Assembly (NCBI GenBank): GCA_029959085.1 | Contig: JARWIR010000008.1 | Coordinates: 7,936,001 to 8,000,000, forward strand | Origin: Nemophila menziesii | Lineage: Eukaryota; Streptophyta; Magnoliopsida; Boraginales; Hydrophyllaceae | Direction: 5' to 3' | Length of the DNA: 64,000 bases | Part shown: one piece after another, positions 42,866 through 51,975 of the stretch | Layout: each line of letters opens with the position of its first letter | How positions within the stretch are numbered: the stretch's first letter is position 1 | The notes under the pieces: generated by a model | Told to the model about the DNA's origin: nothing | What the model saw: the letters and a program-made list of their open reading frames with translations, nothing else | The model's database searches: none | Position numbers and translations under genes: made by a program

Positions 42866-44107
42866 TGATATTCTATATGCGTCCTAGAAGGGGGGGTTGA
42901 ATAGGACTACGGAAATTAATCGGCTAATTAAATTCTAAGTAAATAAAATTAAAAGCTAATTTAAATCCTATTCTCTTTCTAAACTAGATGGACATGAGTT
43001 TGATAAATGAGCAATAGATAGTAATCACTTAGATATTCATACAAGCATATTATCAAACAATTAGAGTGCGGAAGTAAATAGTTTAGGGAAAGAAAATACT
43101 CAAGCATGCATAGTGGTTCGGTTTCCCTACTCCACTACCTAAGGTAGCCACCTTAGGATTTTCAAGCTTCTTTACTAAGCTCCGTGTCTCTCTTAACCGG
43201 GGCGAGAACACAATACCCGTTTACAACCTCTTCGATAACACGAAGGACAACCTCTTGTGTAATCCCAACACAAGGACAACCTCTTGTGTAATCCCAACAC
43301 AAGGACAACCTCTTGTGTAATCCCAACACAAGGACAACCTCTTGTGTAATCCCAACACAAGGATACCAAGTATAATCCCTATACTCACACACTCTCTTAA
43401 TCTAACTATTACAAAGACTAGACTAAGAGGAAGAACCAAGTGTTTGAATGGTTTTACAATAGTAATGAACTCCTAAAGAGTGGATATGACTTTATAGCAT
43501 AATGAGAATGATTTTGACTATGAATAGCTTCTTGACACCTTCATGAATGATCACAATTAAGCCCCTAAATGTTGGTAGATGAAAGGTGTAAGTTGTGTCT
43601 TCAAAGGGCTTTAATTTATAGCTGAAATAAGCTTCCAACGGTCAAAAGGCTTCTATCTAACGGATCTATTTTAACTCCAACGGATATAAGCTTTGTCTTG
43701 TTCTAATAGTGCAGAAAACCCTTTCTCGCGGTGTACCGCGGATATGGTGCGGTGTACCGCACTTCTCATCGATCGATTTCATAGCATACTGACGGGCTAC
43801 CCTATGCACCGTGTTCTTGGTCCGCAGCCTTGGTCCGGTGTACCGCGCCTAAGTCCGGTGTACCACACATTTTCTTGCTTTCTGTTCGGACTAGCTGTGC
43901 ACCGCGCCTTTGGTCCGTGGTACTGCGGTGTACCGCAGGTGTTGTCCGGTGTACCGCACAACTGTACTAATGAAGCTCAAGTTCAAGGATGTTAAGTTCA
44001 TGAATGAAAAGTATTAAGTAAGTACAAATGTAATGTACTATTTGGGAATAGTTTAAAACACGATTTGGCAAATATTAAAACAAGATTAAAAGGACGTTAG
44101 GCCAACA
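42866..44107 (-). repeat. 5' LTR of the Sirevirus-like element
   Basis: 1,242 bp. It differs from the other LTR mainly by four rather than three minisatellite units (43243-43365) and a G7 instead of a G9 run. On minus this is the upstream LTR that would drive transcription of gag. Confidence 0.95.
43725..43970. repeat. GCGGTGTACCGC palindrome cluster, right LTR
   Basis: This is the same set as in the left LTR, with full motifs at 43728-43739 and 43749-43760 and one more near 43925. One short copy has mutated to GTGTACCACAC. Preservation in both LTRs follows from LTR identity. Confidence 0.9.
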
Positions 44108-44112
44108 CTTCA

Positions 44113-44664
44113 AGGTGGAGGCACACTAATACCTTGCATAACATTTCACATTTAGCTGGATGGATAAGAACAAATCTTTTTCGAGCCTCAAAATCTTACA
44201 CAAGATATTCAGTCATTATGATAGCGGGTATATGATTTCATAATCTGTACCACATGGGACCCATTAACCATTATGACAAATTTGAAATTTAAAAATATTA
44301 ATATATATATATATTAAATAACGAAAAAATGATTAATTAAAAACGTTTAGAAAATAATATTTAAATAAAAAAACAAAAAGAACGATTAATTATGTATTAA
44401 AAAACGAAAAGAATGATTAAATAGAAAAAGAAAGAACGATTAATTAAACTAAAAAATATTTTTTTAATGTATTTTAAATTTATTTTATTTTTCTTTAAAC
44501 ACTTTTTAGTAAAAATAAATCTATATTAAAATATTAAAATGTATTACATTTTACTAATTCAGAATCTTATTTAAATATGTTTTCAAACTTTATTTAAATT
44601 ATTATTTTATTTGTATATTGAATTTATAATTAAAAAATATATTTCATTAATTCAAAAATTATTT
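44113..44664. other. AT-rich flank of the composite element
   Basis: The first 170 bp continue the host sequence interrupted by the copia element (upstream of the PB1-like frame). Then comes very AT-rich DNA with 'gaacgattaattaa' repeated around 44330-44460. No gene is seen. Confidence 0.45.
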
Positions 44665-45570
44665 GTTAAGTCTTAGGGTTAACTATTACGGTTAAGTCTT
44701 AGCTTTAAGTATCAGGGTTAAGTCTTAAGGTTGAGTCTTAAGGTTAAGTCTTAGAGTTAACTATTACGGTTAAGTCTTAAAGTTAACTATTACGGTTAAG
44801 TCTTAGGGTTAAGTCTTACGGTTAAGTCTTAAGGTTAAGTCTTACAATTAACTATTACGGTTAAGTATCAAGGTTAAGTCTTAGAGTTCACTATTATGGT
44901 TAAGTCCTAGGGTTAAGTATCATGGTTAAGTCTTAAGGTTAAGTTTTAGAGTTAACTATTATGGTTAAGCCTTAGGGTTAACGATTATGGTTAAGTCTTA
45001 GGGTTAAGTCTTGAGGTTAAGTCTTAAGGTTGAGTCTTATGGTTAAGTCTTAGAGTTAACTATGACGGTTAAGTCTTAGGGTTAAGTCTTAGGGTTAACA
45101 ATTATGGTTAAGTCCTAGGGTTAAGTATCATGGTTAAGTCTTAAGGTTGAGTCTTAAGGTTAAGTCTTAGAGTTAACCATTACGGTTAAGTCTTAGGGCT
45201 AAGTCTTAGGGTTAACGATTATGGTTGAGTCATAGGGTTAAGTCTTAGAGTTAACTATTATGGTTAAGTCTTGGAGTTAACTATTACGGATAAGTCTTAG
45301 GGTTAAGGATTGGTTAAGTCGTAGGGTTAAGTCTTAGAATTAGCTATTACGGTTAAGTCTTAGGGTTAACGATTATGGTCAAGTCCTAGGGTTAAGTCTG
45401 AGAGTTAACTATTACGGTTAAGTCTTAAGGTTATGTCTTAGAGTTAACTATTACGGTTAAGTCTTAGGGTTAACGATTATGGTTAAGTCCTAGGGTTAAG
45501 TCTTAGAGTTAACTATTACGAATAAGTCTTAGGGGTAAGTCTTAGGGTTAAGTCTTAAGGTTCAATCTTG
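44665..45570. repeat. Telomere-like minisatellite (GGTTAAGTCTTA, about 12 bp)
   Basis: Nearly 900 bp are built from GGTTAAGTCTTA units alternating with GGGTTAACTATTACGG and GGGTTAACGATTATGG variants. TTAGGGTT occurs many times, but the plant telomere unit TTTAGGG is not tandemly repeated, so this is not a telomere array. Higher-order repeats of about 50-100 bp are visible. Confidence 0.9.
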
Positions 45571-45862
45571 CCCTATTATAATATATTAAAGGTATAATAT
45601 AACAAAGTAGTCAATGGACTGTTTTTTTAAGTTTGTGGTTGTGTAAAATCACTATCAACTAGGTTTGTGTGCACATTAGATATTGTCTTTTTAAAATAGT
45701 AAATTTCAACACCTCTCAATATAACCAATACGTTTTTCAATTCTCTAAACACACCAACTCCCCTAAAAAGAAAATAGAATAATACTTTGTCTTACGAAAA
45801 CTCAAGCGGCAGTGATCAATGGGGTCCAGGTCACCACTAGTCCCTGAATTCTCTCCAAGTGG

Positions 45863-46165
45863 TTGACCGATGGGTTTATTAGGCCTTCTCCCCTGATGGA
45901 TATTACACCGAAAAACTACCCCGACACGGTTTTATGTAAGTGTGGAATGCCCGCATTGTATTACGTTACCGTGTTAGACTACACTAGGTATATTCGTTCT
46001 CTTCGTTGTCATTTTGAGGATTACCGTATGCAAGAGTATCCACTAAGGGAATGTGACTTCTTCCGTTGGGTTCCTGAACAAGATAATCTTCCTGCACCAA
46101 ACACTACTCCAAAGACAGATCCATCAACTTCAGACAGACGTGGTAAAGGACCACTACTGGAGTAA
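45863..46165 (+). CDS. GRF-type zinc-finger protein
   Basis: The 100-aa frame starts MTDGFIRPSP. It has CKCGMPALYYVT near residue 28, a basic RYIRSLRC with the third Cys, and REC-DFFRWVPEQD with the fourth Cys and the aromatic end. This is the GRF zinc finger (CxCG...C...C-x-FF-x-W), a small nucleic-acid-binding module. The tail is Pro/Thr-rich and ends PLLE. It lies 440 bp from, and converges with, the FAR1-type transposase gene on minus. That arrangement suggests both belong to one MULE. Compared with the finger at 37916-38520, this one retains all zinc ligands. The upstream limit is uncertain because exons could precede 45863. Confidence 0.7.
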   Translation: MTDGFIRPSPLMDITPKNYPDTVLCKCGMPALYYVTVLDYTRYIRSLRCHFEDYRMQEYPLRECDFFRWVPEQDNLPAPNTTPKTDPSTSDRRGKGPLLE

Positions 46166-46607
46166 GTTAAGAATTACTAGATGGTTATGCATGTCTATGT
46201 TTAAGACTCTATCTTCGTTTGTTGTTCACATATTGTTTTTCCAATTCCATTTAGGTTAATGCGAGTTTAAGTCTTAAATTTACAGATTGTTGTTGTAATG
46301 TTGTTTTTCCATTTTAGATCCACTTATAAGTTGAAGTCTCAACTTAAGTCTGTTGTTTAATGTTGAAGTTCCGTTTACAGTTTCATGTTAGTTTTTGCGA
46401 TTATTATTCTTAGCTAAGGTATAATCATTTTAAACCAATAAAATGCACATAATACCACATAGTAAATATACCTATAATACGGGACTTTCCAAAAAGATCC
46501 AACATAACTGGTCGACTGACAGTCAAAATATTACATTAAACATAGTTCTCAATACAAATGTAAATATAATTTTTTATACATAACAATCACTTATAAGTTC
46601 TTCACCA
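46166..46607. other. Spacer between convergent MULE genes
   Basis: AT-rich, with a few T-rich short repeats ('gttgttt...ttccattt'). It would contain the 3' UTRs of the two convergent genes. No further gene is seen. Confidence 0.4.
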
Positions 46608-48764
46608 TTAATTACGCCGTCGTTGACTATCGCAAGTGTCCGCCCAATGTTCTATAGCCCTACATTTGATGAAATGATTGTTAAGTAACTACTAAGTTAG
46701 CTTTCAAAACAATTACATATAACATACTTACTTGCATTTACTACAACGGTTAGGACTCAAGTGTATTTTTTGTTGAGGCACATTACGTTGAGGATCGTTC
46801 ACGTGTACATGAGTATGATGAGATCCGCTAGGCTGTTTCTCCTTATAAGGAGTCGAATTACAATGGTCCTTGACCCATCCAATTGCTTCAATTATTGTAT
46901 CTATTACAAATCAAAATCCAATGTCTGTTTGTTTCGCATACATAACCAACTCGCTAAACTTAGAGTTTATGAACCTAACCCTACTAATTTCTACATCTTT
47001 TGATTGTGTACAGCGACAAACTATCCTCACGATGCTCTACGCTACAAAGTGGAGTCCACCTATACAAAATTAGTGATTGTGGAAACTCGGTGATTTGCTC
47101 TTTTTTCATAACAAAAAATATATGTCCACAAGGGATTCCATGAGATTGAAACTTCAAGAAGTCACACAAGATCTTGATGTAAGGTAGCCTTTGAAATGTG
47201 ACAGTACGGAGCAAGTTAGGTGCATAATATTCACCAATAAGGTATGTCCTTAGGCCGAAGAAATCTTGCACGTTGGTCTGATATAACCATGCTTCATTAG
47301 CCATATGTCTACGAATCTTAAAGAATAATGCTCTAGTGAAGGTATATGATGCGTGTGACTCGACATCTGACAATTCTGTTGTCACGACTACCCTAGTATG
47401 GTTTGTCTTGTGCTCCTCGTATATTACTTTCATCCTCACGTTTTTAAGCCCTCTATCGTAATCTTTAAAAAAATGATAAAAGTGTCTTATCGTTTCCCAA
47501 ATACCTGTTTAGTGTAGCATTTATTCCCTCGCAACGTTGCGTGCTCTTCACTAAACCAAAAAAATGACCTCGTAAGTAGGCCTCTGCCCATAATTCTCTA
47601 TGATCAAAAGTTTTTCGAATTCACTTGTTTCCTTCAAGCCCGTAGCCTTGCACCATTCGAAGCCAGGCGTAATCAAATTCTTGTTTTTTCCAATCCAAGG
47701 ACAAATAGTAACTGAAATGGCACTGAAACCCCTTATAGTTATGTTTGTGGAGGAATTACGGCTGAGATCCCACTTACGCAATTGATGCCGTGTTTGAGGG
47801 AAAACAAGAAGCATTGCCGCACGCATCGACTTGTCGCCATCAGTGACCACTGAAGTAGGATGGACATTATTTGTGGAGATCATCAACTTTTCTAAAACCC
47901 ACGTATATCTTTCACTGATCTCGTTCTTTACCAAAGCCGCACCAAATATGCAAGTTTGTCGATGGTTGTTCACACCGGCAAGAACAATGAGAGGTAATAT
48001 ATAAGAGTTTGTCTTGTATGTTGCGTTGAATATCAATACCTTCCCAAATGATACCCACTCTTTCCTCGATCTCCCGTCTGCTCAGAATATCCTATCTAGT
48101 CTGTTCTCAGCATCGGCAGTGTGGGCAAAGTAGAAAGAACTATCTCTTGCAGATTTACGATTCAAGTAATCCATTGCCGCGTTAGCGTCCCCACCACTAA
48201 TATCTACAACACGTATCCTATCAAGTATGTTATACAAGACCTTCTTAATTAAACCAACATTTTGATAACCACCACTTCAGACTTAAATACATCCATAATT
48301 TCTTTAATGCATACTCCTGAAGCAGGCAATGAGAGGGCTTGATCAAGATGAGAGGAATCCACTTTCCTATGAGACCGTAAGTAGGGTACGCAAAACTGTA
48401 GAACTAGTGCGTGACTATGACCGAGTTCTACTCTAGTTACCTTGTAACATGATAATTGAGGGTTCCATAGTATTCTGATAGATGTTGGACATTCACATCT
48501 AGTAACAGCCATGTGTTCTCTTTTTCTACCTTGCATCTGTTTATATATGATACTCCATGTACCTTGATTTGAACACGAAAACAACCTATATAAAAGAACT
48601 CCATCTTTCTTCCCCACACTGTTCTTCCTAACGCTAAAACATGTAGCCCTAGCGTAAACATTGTAAAACCCATACGCTTTGTTATCACTCTGAAAACTCA
48701 ATTGCATGAAGTCCCAAACAGTCAAATCTTGCATTGAATCGATTGTATCGTAAAGTCTATTCAT
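46608..48764 (-). pseudogene. FAR1/FHY3-type MULE transposase, broken
   Basis: The minus strand from 48764 encodes a FAR1 DNA-binding domain (FYNVYARATCFSVRK, then CECPTSIRI and LGHSHAL). A connecting segment has DYLNRKSARDSSFYF and a stop where a Trp is usual. The MULE transposase domain follows (48036-47551: FNATYKTN, IVLAGVNNH, VVTDGDKSMRAAM). Then comes a SWIM-like finger (CDFLKFQSHGIPCGH, near 47130) with one Cys replaced. A last exon after a 72-bp GT-AG intron (46660-46731) completes a CCHC knuckle and stops at 46608. The first catalytic Asp of the DDE set is Asn (FNATY). Several frameshifts make it a pseudogene. Domesticated relatives are FAR1/FHY3 light-signalling factors, but the context here is a transposon. 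Confidence 0.85.
46660..46731 (-). other. 72-bp intron in the FAR1-type transposase gene
   Basis: The donor GTAAGTATG and acceptor AAATGTAG on minus are canonical. Splicing joins CSKCK to AIEHWADTC, giving a perfect CX2CX4HX4C zinc knuckle, followed by a short basic tail and a stop. Without splicing the frame stops quickly, so the knuckle itself supports the intron. Confidence 0.75.
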
Positions 48765-49414
48765 GCTACCTATATATTATAAAAACAATTTTATTTATTT
48801 GTTAACTAAAAATTTATAAAATATGTTTATTACATATAATAATTTATAAAATCCTATTTTCGATTTTTTATTCTAGATGGCCGTATTATATTTTAAAAGT
48901 ATAATAAATAATTCATAATATAATTTCAGTTTAATAAATTATTTTCATACTTACATCATATTTTTGTATTTTTTATTCATTTTATGTTATACCTTAATTC
49001 TAAATTTGTATATTCTAATATACATAATACCATGATAAAATCTAAAATTATCAAATCTAGAAAATAAAAATTTAAAATAATATAATTAATACCGAATAAA
49101 TATTTCGGCCAAAACAAAAAAATAAATAAAAATTAAGAATAAACCAAAAAAAGGTTTTCCTTCATTTTAGGGCTTCATTTATGGGTTTCATATTGGGCTT
49201 CCTTTGGGACTAGCAACTAGAAATCCGACAAGTGTCTTTAGTGGTCCACAAGGGGCATTAATGACAATGCATTGATTGGGCCAAACTCTAATTAATGAAA
49301 ATACGCCACCTGTCTTCATCCTATAGCTTTTATACGTCACTTGTCAATTTTTTCACCATTCTAGCTGTCACTTTATTCAGCCGCCTTCTTCCTTTATCAC
49401 ATGGAAGTGATGCA
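48765..49414. other. AT-rich upstream flank of the FAR1-type gene
   Basis: Very AT-rich DNA (48770-49140), then unique-looking sequence to the MITE. This is where the promoter and terminal inverted repeat of the MULE should be; I could not identify the repeat. Confidence 0.4.
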
Positions 49415-49669
49415 CTCCCTCTGTTTCAAAATGTTTGTCCACTTTGATTTTCACACAAATTAAGAAATATAATTATTACTCTCCCTATTACAAAAGTACC
49501 CTCCATAAAGTGTCTTGATATCTTAAATATGTGTTGGGAACATAAATTTAATTTTTTTAATAGGGGTAATAGTGGAAAAAAAAGGAAAAAGTGTCTTGAT
49601 ATTCTAAGTGGACAAACATTTTGAAACTATATTTTTAGTAAGTGGACAAACATTATGAAACGGAGGGAG
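49415..49669. mobile_element. Stowaway-type (Tc1/mariner) MITE
   Basis: It starts CTCCCTCTGTTTCA and ends TGAAACGGAGGGAG, an inverted repeat with one mismatch in the core. TA follows on the right (49670-49671); the left TA has mutated to CA. Internally, GTGGACAAACATT and its complement are also inverted. About 255 bp, no protein. This CTCCCTCCGT terminus is diagnostic for Stowaway elements. Confidence 0.9.
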
Positions 49670-49671
49670 TA

Positions 49672-50112
49672 ATACTTATCAGTTGATGTGTTGGGCGTGT
49701 CAGACAAGAGTACGACACTTCTAAAGAAGCGTCACTACTACATCGGCACGTATTGATTGATTTTTTATATATTAGTTATATTTTCAAACAAAAAGAAAAG
49801 GTATTGTCTCCTCAAGGGCAGGTCTAAGCGAGACTGAAACCTCTCTCCCCATTCATTGGGTTTAGTGAAAATTTTGTCTAACTTTTTTTTTTAAATACTT
49901 GATAAAATATAAAATCGAACCCATATCCTAAATGTTAGTCCAGTCCTTTAGCCTAAATATTATTTCATAGCCTAGATATTGGAGTTTTACCCTTTCATAA
50001 ACTAAAAATACTAAAAAAAAAAAAAAAATTAAGAGTCTAGGCCTGAAACCTTCGCAAGTTAGGTTAACTTTTACTCCCTCACTCGCACCTCCCTCCCTCG
50101 TTTGCTTAAATT
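49672..50112. other. No recognised gene
   Basis: AT-rich DNA with a poly-A run at about 50013-50030. I see nothing to annotate. Confidence 0.4.
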
Positions 50113-50769
50113 CTCGACGACTCAACCTGGTTATCGTACCGGACCAGACGGTTCCAGAACCGGAACCAAAATGATTGAACAATGTCACACTGAACCGGAC
50201 CGAACCGGTCCATCGCATATCGGTCTGATTCCTATAAAAAACTCTGCTTATGGACCAGACTGGACTGATAAGTGGTGTATCTTTTATATATTTCCTTCAA
50301 TTACTTAACCCATCCACCCCCTCACATTCACTCCGTATCATTTACCCACTCAACACAAACTCACCACCTCACCATCTCACATTCCCTCTCTTTCTCTCTT
50401 ATCTCTTCAATTCTCAGACTCTCCTAAATCCTAATGCTCTTCACCGACTTTCCATGGAGAGATTCTTCACCCATGATGTTTATTTTCTCCTTCTTCATCC
50501 ATGATGGTTATTTTTATTCTTCATCAGAATGGATTTTTTCATGGTTTTATGTTGGTATTATTTTGATGGTATGTTCTTGTTAAGTAGCCATCAATTGATT
50601 GAAACTTGTAAGTATCAAATGTGATTGTATTTTCTATTTATATCCATATTGTGTATTGGAGATTAATATTCTTATGTTTATTTTGTCTTGTGCATGTCAT
50701 ATTTTCTTGATTGGATCAATAATCCATTGAAGGATTGATGGAATGATGATGTAAGGTTGATGGAGGTGT

Positions 50770-51260
50770 GGATAATATTCTTATAAGTCCCTAAGTTATG
50801 TGAAATTGGTATTACGAGTTCCTTTTTTTTATGCAAAATTGATACCATAAGTCCCTGATTTGTGTGAATTTGATTATTTAATTTCATGTGTTATGCGAAG
50901 TTGATACTATAAGTCTATAAGTCCTTGAGTTATGCGAATTTGATACTTTAATTCTCTGATTTATGTGAATTTGAATGTGTAAGTCCATGTGTTATGTAAA
51001 GTCGATACTATAAGTCCTTGATGTATGTGGATTTGTTAGGGAAGTCCCTGTGTCATGCAAAATCAACACTAAGTCCATGTGTTATGTGATATTTATACTA
51101 TAAGTCCATTTGTTAAATGAAATTGATACTATAAGTCCCTTTGGTATGCGAAACTGAGACTATAAGTCCTTTTGTTTTGCTAATTGAGACTATAAGTTAA
51201 TATGAGTTTAGTACTCCATGTGTTATGCGAAATATATCATGTTAGTCAATGTGGTATGCG
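50770..51260. repeat. Imperfect minisatellite ('ataagtccctg..ttatgcgaa')
   Basis: About a dozen diverged units of roughly 35-45 bp contain TATAAGTCC, then TGTTATG(C/T)GAA(A/T)TTGATAC. Units differ in length and sequence. No coding potential is seen. Confidence 0.8.
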
Positions 51261-51571
51261 AAATTTATTGCTAGGGGACTAAATTGTTTGTTGTGCTTAA
51301 CTCAGGGATGAATCGTTTGGTTTTTGACATAACTCGAGGACTTTGATTATCAATTTCATATGTTGTTTTTGTAAGTAATGGTGATTGGAAAACTAGTTTT
51401 GTTAAGATCAAGTGGTTGATAGATTATTGGAATTGACAGATTAACTTGATGGATTATTTAGAATTGACGGATTTTTGTAATGGTTTTCAAAAATTAGTTG
51501 ATGGATGTTTGGAATTGACGGATTTAAAAGATGATTTTAAAAAATAAGCTAAAGTTATCAGAATTTTGTAA

Positions 51572-51572
51572 C

Positions 51573-51598
<26 letters not shown>
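51572..51598. repeat. C27 homopolymer
   Basis: Twenty-seven consecutive C in AT-rich DNA. It may be real, or its length may be a sequencing artefact. Confidence 0.9.
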
Positions 51599-51604
<6 letters not shown>

Positions 51605-51975
51605 ATACAAAAATGATGAAAAATATTCTAGATAATGAAATTTGTTCCCAAAATGTCACCCTAACTTTTCAAAAATAATTTCTTTAGACCAAAATCTTTA
51701 CGAAAATGATGACGTGTATTCTGAAAAACCCTTAACTAGCTTAAAAACTCTGAACAAAAAAAACCATGAACATAAAAATACCTAACTAGCTTAGAAAAAG
51801 GTTTTTCAAAAAAAATTAATAATAATATGTGAGAACCGGATCGGAACCGGTTTGACCGGCTCTTACAGTCGGTTCGTTTCCCATTAGATACAACCAAAAA
51901 ACCGTACCGGTCCAGACCGTTAAGATTGGAACCGGTGGACTGCTACGACCGACCGATTGCCACCTTGACCGACGA

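Larger units (their letters stand above)
39397..44107 (-). mobile_element. Sirevirus-like copia element, gag-only, with complete LTRs
   Basis: Two direct LTRs (39397-40611 and 42866-44107) enclose 2,254 bp. Each LTR begins TGTTGGCCTAACG and ends GAATATCA on the minus strand. The 5-bp duplication CTTCA flanks it exactly (39392-39396, 44108-44112). A primer-binding site TGGTATCAGAGC follows the 5' LTR and purine tracts precede the 3' LTR. Only gag is encoded; protease, integrase, RT and RNase H are absent. LTRs differ by a few bases, one 29-bp repeat unit and two Gs, so the insertion is young. Confidence 0.93.
50121..51967. mobile_element. hAT-like non-autonomous element with ACCGG-rich ends
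   Basis: Both ends are rich in ACCGG/CCGGT (50140-50230 and 51832-51960), and the outermost bases CTCAACCTGG and CCACCTTG form an imperfect inverted repeat. Flanking 8-mers CTCGACGA (50113-50120) and ACCGACGA (51968-51975) agree at six positions, like an old hAT duplication. Inside are a minisatellite, a C27 run and no transposase. Ends and boundaries are approximate. Confidence 0.45.

Noticed and set aside
44665..45570. True interstitial telomere
   Set aside because: The plant unit TTTAGGG is not tandemly repeated. TTAGGG occurs only as part of a longer 12-bp unit.
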